Assembly (NCBI GenBank): GCA_009704705.1
Contig: WLDR01000022.1
Location: 1-15,369, forward strand
Source: Actinomycetota bacterium
GTDB lineage: Bacteria; Actinomycetota; Actinomycetes; Actinomycetales; Microbacteriaceae
DNA: 15,369 bases
Direction of reading: 5' to 3'
The position numbers and the translations under genes are program-made. Below the pieces are notes generated by a model that did not search any database, was not told the DNA's origin, and worked only from the letters and a program-made list of their open reading frames with translations. Positions 1 to 6,783 of this stretch are shown piece after piece (position 1 is the first letter of the stretch; every line of letters begins with the position of its first letter).

Positions 1-40
1 CGAAATGGCACTGCTTCCCTACGCTGGCGCCGGACGCTAA
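1..40 (+). CDS. rpsR: 30S ribosomal protein S18, C-terminal end (partial)
   Basis: Only the last 12 codons and the TAA stop (38-40) are in the window; the reading frame begins at base 2. The residues read E-M-A-L-L-P-Y-A-G-A-G-R, and the EMALLPY stretch is the conserved C-terminus of bacterial S18, a protein of the 30S platform that partners S6. The gene ends 11 bases before rplI, matching the common rpsF-ssb-rpsR-rplI order. The call depends on a short tail but is supported by the neighbour. Confidence 0.85.
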   Translation, partial: EMALLPYAGAGR

Positions 41-51
41 GGAGAAGCACC

Positions 52-504
52 ATGTCGAAACTCATTCTGACGAACGAGGTCTCAGGCCTCGGTTCCGCTG
101 GCGACGTCGTTGAAGTAAAGAACGGATACGCGCGCAACTACCTCATCCCTCAGGGCTTCGCTGTCGCGTGGTCGCGTGGAGGCGAGAAGCAGGTTGACCA
201 GATTCGCGCCGCTCGCGCGGCTCGTGCACTGGCCACACTCGAGGAGGCTCAGTCACTCAAGTCGAAGCTCGAATCGGCCAAGGTTAAGCTGGCCGTCAAG
301 GTTGGCCGCGACGGTCGCCTCTTCGGCTCAGTCAAGACCGACCACATCGCGACGGCTGTTGCCGCCGCCGGGCTGGGCGACATTGACAAGCGCAAGATCG
401 AAATCGTGTCTCCCATCAAGTTCACGGGCGACCACGAGGCGACCGTTCGTCTGCGTGACGACGTTGTCGCAACGATTACCCTTCAGGTTGTAGCCGCGAA
501 GTAA
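52..504 (+). CDS. rplI: 50S ribosomal protein L9
   Basis: This 150-residue protein binds 23S rRNA near the base of the L1 stalk and helps maintain the reading frame. The N-terminal RNA-binding domain carries the L9 signature (G-D-V-V-E-V-K-N-G-Y-A-R-N-Y-L-I-P, about residues 17-33). An Ala/Lys/Glu-rich connecting helix follows (about 50-78), then the C-terminal domain with the G-R-D-G-R-L-F-G-S-V motif (about 85-94). Its length is normal for the family. The ATG at 52 has a good Shine-Dalgarno sequence (AAGGAG, 39-44). It is almost certainly cotranscribed with rpsR, and a strong terminator lies 27 bases after the stop. Confidence 0.98.
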   Translation: MSKLILTNEVSGLGSAGDVVEVKNGYARNYLIPQGFAVAWSRGGEKQVDQIRAARAARALATLEEAQSLKSKLESAKVKLAVKVGRDGRLFGSVKTDHIATAVAAAGLGDIDKRKIEIVSPIKFTGDHEATVRLRDDVVATITLQVVAAK

Positions 505-530
505 TTCGCACGCGACAACGCTGTGAGAAC

Positions 531-557
531 GGCCCTCGAGTAATCGGGGGCCTTTTT
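531..557 (+). terminator. Rho-independent terminator of the rpsR-rplI operon
   Basis: An 8-bp stem (GGCCCTCG 531-538 with CGGGGGCC 545-552, one G-U pair) with a 6-base loop is followed directly by five T residues (553-557). It lies 27 bases after the rplI stop, so it separates the ribosomal protein operon from dnaB. Confidence 0.9.
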
Positions 558-641
558 CGTTGTGGGACACGTGATGGACGACAGTTTTCCTCATAATTCG
601 GGATGCCGGACCTCCGATTTCGATCACACAGGGTGGGTTTT

Positions 642-838
642 CTATACACAGGAAGCCGATTGGGCTTCAACGTTAAACACAGAGTTGAGACTCCGGCCTA
701 TACACAGGTTGGGGACCTAAAAAAGCCTGATGAATGGCAATAAAGCGAGAAAAACTCTCCCCGTGTCCACATGTTCGTCCACAGGTTATGAACAACAGAA
801 GCGATTTCTACGGCGAGTCATGCACATGGTTATCCACA
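642..838 (+). promoter_or_regulatory. Cluster of DnaA-box-like 9-mers upstream of dnaB
   Basis: The gene-free stretch 558-949 contains several 9-mers ending in CACA, all in one orientation. TTATCCACA at 830-838 is a perfect match to the classical DnaA box. GTGTCCACA (763-771) and TCGTCCACA (775-783) each differ at one base from the actinobacterial form TTGTCCACA. CTATACACA occurs at 642-650 and 698-706, and TTAAACACA at 673-681; each of these has two mismatches to TTATCCACA. The 11-mer CTATACACAGG is repeated exactly with a 56-base offset (642 and 698). An A-rich segment (718-757) lies between the weak and the strong boxes. Seeing the motifs is direct; DnaA binding is inferred. Confidence 0.6.
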
Positions 839-845
839 GGCTTGT

Positions 846-874
846 TTGTCTTGTTCGGGGCTGATTCCTAGTGT
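846..874 (+). promoter_or_regulatory. Candidate sigma-A-type promoter of dnaB
   Basis: A TTGTCT hexamer (846-851) and a TAGTGT hexamer (869-874) are separated by 17 bases, as expected for housekeeping -35 and -10 elements. Transcription would begin near 881, giving a leader of about 70 bases before the GTG at 950. The perfect DnaA box at 830-838 lies 7 bases upstream of the -35 element, where bound DnaA could affect polymerase. This is a prediction from sequence only. Confidence 0.4.
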
Positions 875-949
875 GAGCACGGGGCGTTCCCTGTCATGTC
901 GGCGGGTGGACTCAAACTAATCCCTGTTGACGTAATCCAAGGAGCCATC

Positions 950-2326
950 GTGTCCATCGCACATCTCCCGCCGCCGCCTGATTCGAAGGGCGCCATGCCC
1001 GGCGAGCGCGTTCCCCCACACGACGCCATGGCCGAGCAGAGCACCTTGGGTGGAATGCTGTTGAGCAAAGACGCCGTTGCCGATGTTGTCGAAGTGGTTC
1101 GTGGCGCTGACTTCTACGTGCCGAAGCATGAAGTGATTTTCGACGCAATCCTGAACCTCTACGCGCATGGCGAGCCAACGGATGCCATCACCGTCACCGA
1201 TGAATTGACAAAGACCGGCCTACTGGTGCGCGCCGGCGGCGCCGAATACCTGCACACGCTGACGGCCATGGTGCCGACGGCGGCAAACGCGGGTTACTAC
1301 GCGAGCATCGTCTCCGAGCGCGCTCTGTTGCGCCGACTCGTCGATGCGGGAACCAAGATCGTGCAGATGGGATACGCGGGCGAGGGCGAACCGCAGGACT
1401 TGGTGAACACGGCACAAGCCGAGATTTATGCCGTAACCGGATCAGCCGATGTCGAGGATTACGTTCCCCTGACAACGGCTGTTGACTCCGCGATCGAAGA
1501 AATCGAAACGGCCCGTCATCGCGACGGCAGCATGATTGGCGTTCCGACCGGGTTTCGTGATTTGGATGAGCTCACGAACGGGTTGCACCCGGGGCAACTC
1601 ATCATCATCGCCGCTCGTCCGGCATTGGGTAAGTCGACGTTGGCACTCGACCTGGCACGTCACGCGAGCGTTCGTTACAACCAGCCGACGATCTTTTTCT
1701 CGCTTGAAATGGGCAAGAGCGAGATTGCGATGCGCCTGTTGTCTGCAGAGTCTTCTGTTCCCCTTCAGAACATGCGCAAGGGCACCGTCGCGAATAACGA
1801 TTGGACGGCCATCGCGGCCACACGCGGACGCATTTCGGAAGCACCGTTGTTCATCGATGACAGTCCCAACATGACGCTTGTTGAGATTCGTGCCAAGTGT
1901 CGGCGTCTCAAGCAACGTGTTGGGCTCAAGCTCGTCGTCATCGACTATCTGCAACTCATGACGAGCGGTCGCCGGGTCGAAAATCGCCAGCAAGAGGTGA
2001 GCGAGTTCTCGCGCGCACTCAAGCTTCTCGCCAAAGAGCTCCAGGTTCCCGTTGTGGCTCTGTCGCAGCTAAACCGTGGCCCTGAACAGCGTTCGGACAA
2101 GATGCCCGCATTGTCTGACTTACGTGAGTCTGGTTCGCTCGAGCAGGACGCCGACATGGTCATCCTCCTGCACCGAGAGGGCGCCTATGACCGTGACCAC
2201 CCGCGGGCGGGCGAGGCCGACCTTATTGTCGCGAAGCACCGGAATGGTCCGACGAGCACCATTGTGGTGGGCTTCACTGGGCACCTGTCTCGCTTCAACG
2301 ACTTAGCCGTGAGTGAGCGCGCGTAG
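950..2326 (+). CDS. dnaB: Replicative DNA helicase DnaB
   Basis: This is the hexameric 5'-3' helicase that unwinds DNA at the fork and recruits primase. The protein is 458 residues if started at GTG 950. The N-terminal DnaB domain (about residues 20-125) is followed by a linker and the RecA-fold motor domain. Walker A is R-P-A-L-G-K-S-T with the lysine at residue 228; Walker B is V-V-I-D-Y-L-Q-L with the aspartate at residue 332. An S-Q-L-N-R-G motif and an arginine-containing motif follow. I chose GTG 950 over the in-frame ATG at 896 because AAGGAG (939-944) is ideally spaced for it and the family N-terminus (V-S-I-A-H-L) starts there. No intein interrupts the ATPase motifs, unlike some actinobacterial DnaB proteins. 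Confidence 0.96.
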   Translation: MSIAHLPPPPDSKGAMPGERVPPHDAMAEQSTLGGMLLSKDAVADVVEVVRGADFYVPKHEVIFDAILNLYAHGEPTDAITVTDELTKTGLLVRAGGAEYLHTLTAMVPTAANAGYYASIVSERALLRRLVDAGTKIVQMGYAGEGEPQDLVNTAQAEIYAVTGSADVEDYVPLTTAVDSAIEEIETARHRDGSMIGVPTGFRDLDELTNGLHPGQLIIIAARPALGKSTLALDLARHASVRYNQPTIFFSLEMGKSEIAMRLLSAESSVPLQNMRKGTVANNDWTAIAATRGRISEAPLFIDDSPNMTLVEIRAKCRRLKQRVGLKLVVIDYLQLMTSGRRVENRQQEVSEFSRALKLLAKELQVPVVALSQLNRGPEQRSDKMPALSDLRESGSLEQDADMVILLHREGAYDRDHPRAGEADLIVAKHRNGPTSTIVVGFTGHLSRFNDLAVSERA

Positions 2327-2335
2327 AGTGAAGGC
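2324..2335 (+). promoter_or_regulatory. TANNNT hexamer 6 nt before the membrane-protein start (candidate leaderless promoter)
   Basis: TAGAGT (2324-2329) includes the dnaB stop codon and lies exactly 6 nt upstream of GTG 2336. The same spacing is seen before four other starts in this window. The gene may have its own leaderless transcript besides readthrough from dnaB. Confidence 0.4.
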
Positions 2336-2923
2336 GTGAAAACTGAAGAATCACGTGCGTCCACGCGCAAGCTGGGCGTGGCTCTGATCCTGTGGGCGTT
2401 GCCCGCAGCCGTGTCCGGCATTTTCATTACGTTCTCGGTTGATCACGGTCCTGAAGTTGGCATGGTCGGCCTGGCGATTCTTGCGCTAGGAACGGCTTTC
2501 GCCCGCGGCTGGGCACTGTGGTCGATTGTTCACCTTGGGGCCACGTGGCGTTTTGCCAACGGATTGGCTGCGTCGGGGTCGACCGTCGTTGGCATCGTCG
2601 CGCTTGTCGCACTGACGCAATCATTTGGTTTGGGATTGCTTGTAGTGCTTATTGCCTCGTGGGCAGTTTTTCTCACCGTGTGTGATGCTGTCATGGCCTT
2701 TCGCATTCGGCACGTCCAATTGTCTCGAGACCTTGGCGTGCTCGCCATCGCCAGTGGAGCTCTCGCCACAATTGAGATCGTCTTTCCCCTTTCGAGCGTT
2801 TACGCTGTGGGCATTCTCGGGGCGTATGGCGTGATTGTCGCTGTGTACCTCGCCATCGCGGGCGTGTCACTGAGGTTTGATTCGTCTGCACACATCGCAT
2901 CGAAAGAAAGCAGCACACCATGA
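2336..2923 (+). CDS. Conserved multi-pass membrane protein, function unknown
   Basis: This 195-residue, very hydrophobic protein has about six likely transmembrane helices (near residues 13-33, 41-62, 72-94, 97-118, 131-150 and 156-178). It has a short charged N-terminus and a polar C-terminal tail. The S-V-D-H-G-x-x-V-G stretch after the first helix resembles a small actinobacterial membrane-protein family that is sometimes mislabelled 'acyl-CoA synthetase'; no enzyme motif is visible to justify that label. The overall shape also recalls HdeD/DUF308 proteins. GTG 2336 starts 9 bases after the dnaB stop. Its end overlaps the next start by ATGA, so the two membrane genes are probably translationally coupled. 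Confidence 0.8.
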   Translation: MKTEESRASTRKLGVALILWALPAAVSGIFITFSVDHGPEVGMVGLAILALGTAFARGWALWSIVHLGATWRFANGLAASGSTVVGIVALVALTQSFGLGLLVVLIASWAVFLTVCDAVMAFRIRHVQLSRDLGVLAIASGALATIEIVFPLSSVYAVGILGAYGVIVAVYLAIAGVSLRFDSSAHIASKESSTP

Positions 2924-3159
2924 GCACCCCGTCGCGCCGAGACCGGCTTCGTCCGCTCGAACTTCTCGGAATCTCCTCCGTCATTGCGATCTTCACGGGT
3001 GCGATTGTGCTCATGTCAACCCGCGTTGCCGCGCAAGCACTGATCTGGGCGGGCGTCGCATTTATCGTTAGCCTCGTTGCGATTGCGATGTTCGTTCTTG
3101 CACTCAAGCCAAAACAAGACGAACTCAATGACATCGAGGATCTTGACTCGCACCGGTAG
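2920..3159 (+). CDS. Small two-helix membrane protein, function unknown
   Basis: This 79-residue protein has a basic N-terminus (residues 1-12), two predicted transmembrane helices (about 13-35 and 40-62) and a short acidic, polar tail ending in Asp/Glu-rich sequence. By the positive-inside rule the N-terminus is probably cytoplasmic. Its ATG overlaps the stop of the upstream membrane gene (ATGA, 2920-2923), so it is likely translated with it and may associate with it in the membrane. I recall similar small proteins after dnaB in other Microbacteriaceae, but no function is known to me. No catalytic or transport motif is visible. Confidence 0.8.
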   Translation: MSTPSRRDRLRPLELLGISSVIAIFTGAIVLMSTRVAAQALIWAGVAFIVSLVAIAMFVLALKPKQDELNDIEDLDSHR

Positions 3160-3202
3160 CTAGCCCGACAAGCGCAGCACCCGCTGGCTGGGGTGGCAGC
3201 TA
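3157..3202. terminator. Imperfect inverted repeat between convergent stops
   Basis: TAGCT-A-GCC (3157-3165) can pair with GGC-AGCTA (3195-3202) with a single bulged base, forming the outer stem of a possible hairpin. It includes both the TAG of the small membrane gene and the complement of the purB stop. There is no T-tract, so the terminator role is only inferred from its place between two converging genes. Confidence 0.25.
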
Positions 3203-4579
3203 GTCGATATATCCGACGAGAGCGTCGGCGAGCCCGGCATAGTGAGCGGGGCTCAGAGCTGTCAGCCGAGTCTTTGCGTCGTCCGAAATGTCGAGTGTGT
3301 CAATGAAGTCCCGCATGCCCTGAGCAGAGAGCTTCTTACCCCGTGTCATTTCTTTGAGCAGCGCGTACGGGTCGCTAATGGATGAGCGCCCGGCAGCGAC
3401 CTCTGCACGAATCACCGTCTGGATCGCCTCGCCGAGAACCTCCCAGTTGGCATCGAGATCACGCGCGAGAACATCCACATCGAGGTCAATCTCGCCAAGC
3501 CCACGACGGATGTTGTCGAGTGCGAGAAGTGAGTGTCCGAGAGCAACTCCGATGTTTCGCTGGGTTGTGGAATCCGTGAGGTCCCGTTGCAGCCTGCTTG
3601 TGACCAGCGTGCTCGAGAGTGAGTCGAGTAACGCGCTCGACAACTCGAGATTCGCCTCGGCGTTTTCGAATCGAATCGGGTTGATTTTGTGAGGCATCGT
3701 TGATGAGCCCGTGGCGCCGGCTTGGGGAATTTGACGAAAGTAACCCAACGAGATGTAGGTCCAGATGTCGGTTGCGAGATTGTGCACAATGCGGTTCCCG
3801 TGCGCGATGGCGGAATAGAGCTCAGCTTGCCAGTCGTGCGATTCAATCTGGGTGGTGAGCGGGTTCCAGGTCAGGCCGAGGCCTTCGACGAAATCGCGAG
3901 AAATGCTGGGCCAGTCAACTGACGAATCTGCCGCGACGTGCGCGCTGAATGTTCCCGTGGCTCCGCTGAATTTTCCGAGATAGTCGGTCGCGGCAACCTG
4001 TTTGCGGATGCGCTGCAAGCGGTACACGAAGACGGCGAGTTCCTTGCCCATGGTTGACGGGGTGGCCGGCTGACCGTGCGTGCGACACAACATCGGCACC
4101 GCGCGGTGTTCAATCGCAAGAGACCGAAGCTCGGCAATCACGGCATCCAGCGCAGGAAGCCAAATGGTTGTGACGGCATCCCGTACCGTCATGGCGTAGG
4201 CAAGGTTGTTGATGTCTTCGCTCGTGCAGGCGAAGTGTGTCAGCTCACTGATGTGATCAAGCCCGAGTTTGTGAAGCTGGCCGCGAACGAGGTACTCGAC
4301 CGCCTTAACATCGTGCCGTGTGGTCGCCTCGAGGGCGGCGAGCTCATCGATTTCTGGCTGACCGAAATCACGGGCAAACGAGCGAAGGGCGGCGCTGTCC
4401 TTTGCGCTCAAGGGACTGGAGCCGAACATCCCGCGCTGTGTGAGCGCGATGAGCCACTCGACCTCGACGTGCACTCGAGCGCGATTAAGTCCGGCCTCGG
4501 ACAGGTATTCACCGAGCGACGATACGGTCGCGTGATAGCGACCATCGAGTGGACTCAAGACCTGCACGGGAAGCACCAT
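3200..4579 (-). CDS. purB: Adenylosuccinate lyase
   Basis: This 459-residue cytoplasmic enzyme acts twice in purine synthesis: it splits SAICAR to AICAR plus fumarate, and adenylosuccinate to AMP plus fumarate. It belongs to the fumarase/aspartase superfamily. The superfamily signature S-S-T-M-P-H-K-I-N-P begins at residue 292, in the mobile loop that supplies the catalytic serine. A T-H-G-Q-P-A-T-P-S-T segment and a T-S-E-D-I-N-N segment form other active-site parts. Length and loop sequence fit the E. coli-type (about 456-residue) PurB rather than the shorter Bacillus type. ATG 4579 is preceded by GGGAGAA on the minus strand at a suitable distance. The gene stands alone, convergent with the small membrane gene and divergent from the 4690 gene. 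Confidence 0.97.
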   Translation of the reverse strand: MVLPVQVLSPLDGRYHATVSSLGEYLSEAGLNRARVHVEVEWLIALTQRGMFGSSPLSAKDSAALRSFARDFGQPEIDELAALEATTRHDVKAVEYLVRGQLHKLGLDHISELTHFACTSEDINNLAYAMTVRDAVTTIWLPALDAVIAELRSLAIEHRAVPMLCRTHGQPATPSTMGKELAVFVYRLQRIRKQVAATDYLGKFSGATGTFSAHVAADSSVDWPSISRDFVEGLGLTWNPLTTQIESHDWQAELYSAIAHGNRIVHNLATDIWTYISLGYFRQIPQAGATGSSTMPHKINPIRFENAEANLELSSALLDSLSSTLVTSRLQRDLTDSTTQRNIGVALGHSLLALDNIRRGLGEIDLDVDVLARDLDANWEVLGEAIQTVIRAEVAAGRSSISDPYALLKEMTRGKKLSAQGMRDFIDTLDISDDAKTRLTALSPAHYAGLADALVGYID

Positions 4580-4689
4580 GGTTCTATTCTCCCAAACGGG
4601 CAGTCATCCACAGCGCACATTGCGTGAGCAAATACACAGCGGCACTCCGGCTCATTTCGGCAGGGTTAGAGAGCTCGCATCGTGTCCTC

Positions 4690-4926
4690 ATGTCAAACGA
4701 CGACCCGTGGGCGAGTGCGCACACCGCGCTGAGCATGCGCTCCCGAGTTATTGCACTTGCCCTCGACTGGGACGAAATCGTGCGCGCGATCGGGGCCTTG
4801 GCTCGACACGAGGGTAGCGGCGTGAGGTGGCAATCCCGAGCCGCGACTTACGCTGAGGCGAACGCCGACGCACTGCTCGCCGAAGCTCGCTCGATTCGAG
4901 ATCAGCTGTGGGATCTCACATCGTGA
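4690..4926 (+). CDS. Small helical protein, possibly WXG100-like; partner of the downstream hydrolase
   Basis: This 78-residue protein has no signal peptide or membrane segment. Two helical stretches (about residues 10-42 and 48-76) surround a central G-S-G-V-R-W-Q-S-R-A-A-T-Y. A Trp/Ser/Ala-Ala/aromatic pattern in this position is common in short actinobacterial WXG100-like helical-hairpin proteins, although the exact W-X-G is absent. The assignment is therefore tentative. I chose ATG 4690; the longer in-frame ORF from 4549 would overlap purB and its promoter region. No convincing Shine-Dalgarno sequence is present. The stop TGA overlaps the next start as GTGA (4923-4926), so the two products are probably made together and may interact. 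Confidence 0.6.
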   Translation: MSNDDPWASAHTALSMRSRVIALALDWDEIVRAIGALARHEGSGVRWQSRAATYAEANADALLAEARSIRDQLWDLTS

Positions 4927-6311
4927 CCCGACAGCGTGTTGTCGTTGACACGATTGATCTCGATTCGAACGCGTGGCAATGGCATCGCCAGGTGGCCCAC
5001 ATCGATGAGTGGTTAGCCTCGGCGCAAACGATGAGGGGGTACTTCTCGATCGACACGGTCGACGACGAACTGCTGACCCTGATGAGCCAGGTGCGCCGAA
5101 TGCGCTGCCGCGCGCACGAACACGCCTCGTCCCTCACCGAAGCCGCTCGCACGTATGAAACGTGGGAGACCGACATCGGCGTAGCGTGTCAACGAGCAGC
5201 GGATGCGGCCTGGTGGCTGTGCGGCCGTCTGGCCCCCCTGCTCACCCTCGCTATCGGACCCGGGGTGCTTGTTGGGGTGGGAGCGGCTCAGCTTTTTGGT
5301 GCAATCCTGAACGCCATTGCACCCGCAGCGGCGACGGAGTATGAGCAGATGTCGGCTCGCGCGTGGGCGACGGTGCTGGCGACACCCGCCGTTGTTCGAG
5401 CCATCGAACTGAGTGTCGGGTCGCTCGATGAGGCGCTCGCCGGATTTGCGGGCGCCCCTCTGCCCGTTGCCTTGGCGCTCGGGACTGCGGGGGCGGGAGT
5501 AACCACGACGGCAGGCGCGGCCCGCCTCGCGTCGCGCATCAACGCGATAATCGCAAAGCCGGATGACGCGATGACCGCGTCGGCCGGGGGTACAACTTTG
5601 GCCCAGACAGCGGTCGTGCGCACAGAAACAGCGCCGGCACAGCCGCCCCGAGATTTCGCCGAAGCGTTGCAGCGCATCCCGAGTGATTCAGATGCTGGCG
5701 CCCAAGTCAGAATCGAAGACTATGACGGTACTTACGTCGTCTACGTGGGCGGAACGGTCGACGGCGCTTTGGGTGCGAATGCGCAACCGTGGGATATGTC
5801 GAGCAATCTTGCTGCTCTGGGCGGCGACCCCTCGGCGAGCGAAGCAGCGGTTCGTCTGGCCATGGCCGAATCGGGAATCTCGCATGATGACCCGGTCATT
5901 CTCGTTGGGCACAGTCAAGGAGGTCTGATTGCGATGCGTATCGCACAGGCAAGCGAAGTGCACGCGACGACGGTGATTGTCGCAGGGGCACCCATTCATC
6001 GCATCGAACCGCCAGCAGGCGTGGCGGTGGTTGCCTTCGAACACCGTGACGATGTCGTGCCAGCTCTAGGTGGTCCTCGCCCGGAGCCCGAACTCAATCG
6101 ACCGCAGGCACACTATGTGCTGAGAACAGCGCTCGCCGGAAAGCAGCTGGATGGGAGCGACGCGCTTCCAGCCCACCAGCTCAGTGAATACGTCGAAACG
6201 GCTCGAACGAGCAGCGACGTTGCAGATGCGCGCCTCGAGGCTGCCCGCCGAGCGCTGATTCAACTCGAGCCGCAGGGTACGTCGTCGCTCTGGCGCGCCA
6301 GACGAACCTAA
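4923..6311 (+). CDS. Membrane-associated alpha/beta-hydrolase domain protein
   Basis: The 462-residue product has three parts. Residues 1 to about 85 are polar and helical. About 90-250 is Ala/Gly-rich and hydrophobic, with at least one good membrane segment (near 96-125) and weaker ones after it. About 275-435 is an alpha/beta-hydrolase fold. The nucleophile elbow G-H-S-Q-G-G has Ser331; Asp376 or Asp377 (R-D-D-V-V-P) and His418 (P-A-H-Q-L) complete a plausible esterase/lipase triad. GTG 4923 is preferred to GTG 4908 because it gives the GTGA overlap with the upstream gene. The substrate is unknown. A helical N-terminal region, a hydrophobic middle and a C-terminal enzyme, coupled to a small helical partner, is reminiscent of WXG100-linked secreted effectors. 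A lipase acting at the membrane is the simpler reading. Confidence 0.75.
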   Translation: MTRQRVVVDTIDLDSNAWQWHRQVAHIDEWLASAQTMRGYFSIDTVDDELLTLMSQVRRMRCRAHEHASSLTEAARTYETWETDIGVACQRAADAAWWLCGRLAPLLTLAIGPGVLVGVGAAQLFGAILNAIAPAAATEYEQMSARAWATVLATPAVVRAIELSVGSLDEALAGFAGAPLPVALALGTAGAGVTTTAGAARLASRINAIIAKPDDAMTASAGGTTLAQTAVVRTETAPAQPPRDFAEALQRIPSDSDAGAQVRIEDYDGTYVVYVGGTVDGALGANAQPWDMSSNLAALGGDPSASEAAVRLAMAESGISHDDPVILVGHSQGGLIAMRIAQASEVHATTVIVAGAPIHRIEPPAGVAVVAFEHRDDVVPALGGPRPEPELNRPQAHYVLRTALAGKQLDGSDALPAHQLSEYVETARTSSDVADARLEAARRALIQLEPQGTSSLWRARRT

Positions 6312-6335
6312 GGGCGCAGACGAACCTAGGCGCGC
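6293..6335. repeat. Direct repeat inside an inverted repeat between convergent genes
   Basis: CAGACGAACCTA occurs at 6299-6310 and again at 6317-6328, an 18-base offset. The first copy leads into the TAA stop of the hydrolase gene; the second contains the complement of the stop of the minus-strand membrane gene. GCGCGCC (6293-6299) can pair with GGCGCGC (6329-6335), placing the copies in the loop of a possible hairpin. It may end transcription from both sides, but no T-tract is present. Confidence 0.4.
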
Positions 6336-6712
6336 GGGCGCAAGATGAGCCCGAGAATCCAGCTCACGAGGCTCAAGACGATCGAACCCCAGAAAGCGCC
6401 CCAGAAACCGTCGACCGTCAGGCCGGTTCCCCAGAGGGTGCTCACCCACGCGATCAACATCAACAGCAGCGCGTTGAGCACGAGCGCGAAAAGCCCGAGC
6501 GTCAAGATAAATAGCGGAAACGACAGGAAGCGCAAAACGGTGCCGAGGGTGCCGTTGACCAGGCCAAAGACCACCGCAACCCACAAGACAGTGAGGGCAA
6601 ACGGCAGCATGGCCATTCCGGGCGGGTAAATGGCCACCTGGGCGGGAAGAAGAATCGTGGTCAACCACAAGGCGATGGCGTTGATGGCGACCGAGAGAAT
6701 AAATGACTTCAC
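6326..6712 (-). CDS. Phage holin family (Phage_holin_4_2-like) membrane protein
   Basis: This 128-residue protein consists almost wholly of four predicted membrane helices (about residues 4-24, 33-53, 60-90 and 102-124). It has the F-G-L-V-N-G-T-L-G segment between helices 2 and 3, and G-F-W-G-A-F-W-G-S-I near helix 4, typical of the family labelled 'phage holin family protein' or YvlD-like. Members are common single chromosomal genes in actinobacteria, and no lysis genes or other phage genes are nearby, so the name should not be read as evidence of a prophage. The true role is unknown. Start is GTG 6712; an AAGGTGG lies upstream but rather far away, so the start is not certain. It converges with the hydrolase gene. 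Confidence 0.85.
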   Translation of the reverse strand: MKSFILSVAINAIALWLTTILLPAQVAIYPPGMAMLPFALTVLWVAVVFGLVNGTLGTVLRFLSFPLFILTLGLFALVLNALLLMLIAWVSTLWGTGLTVDGFWGAFWGSIVLSLVSWILGLILRPRA

Positions 6713-6771
6713 GTTGGGTATCTTGCCACCTTATGGATGCGTGACACCACCGAATGCCGTTTCAATCCCGG

Positions 6772-6783
6772 TATGTTGATGGG
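6772..6783 (+). promoter_or_regulatory. TANNNT hexamer 6 nt before the E1 alpha start (candidate leaderless promoter)
   Basis: TATGTT (6772-6777) lies exactly 6 nt upstream of GTG 6784. With a usual -10 to start-site distance, transcription would begin at the GTG itself. No Shine-Dalgarno sequence is visible before it. The hexamer would lie inside the coding region if the upstream ATG at 6754 were used, which argues against that start. Confidence 0.5.

Noticed and set aside
642..838. Calling the DnaA-box-like cluster the chromosomal origin
   Set aside because: dnaA and dnaN are not next to it, and the expected actinobacterial origin lies between those genes; GC skew could not be computed here.
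950..2326. Intein within DnaB
   Set aside because: The region from Walker A to Walker B is continuous and the protein has the normal length of about 458 residues.
4549..4689. N-terminal extension of the small helical protein
   Set aside because: It would overlap the purB start and the shared upstream region, and its residues look unlike a protein domain.
6326..6712. Prophage or lysis cassette suggested by the holin-like protein
   Set aside because: No endolysin, integrase, capsid or other phage gene is near, and this membrane family is common as a single chromosomal gene in actinobacteria.
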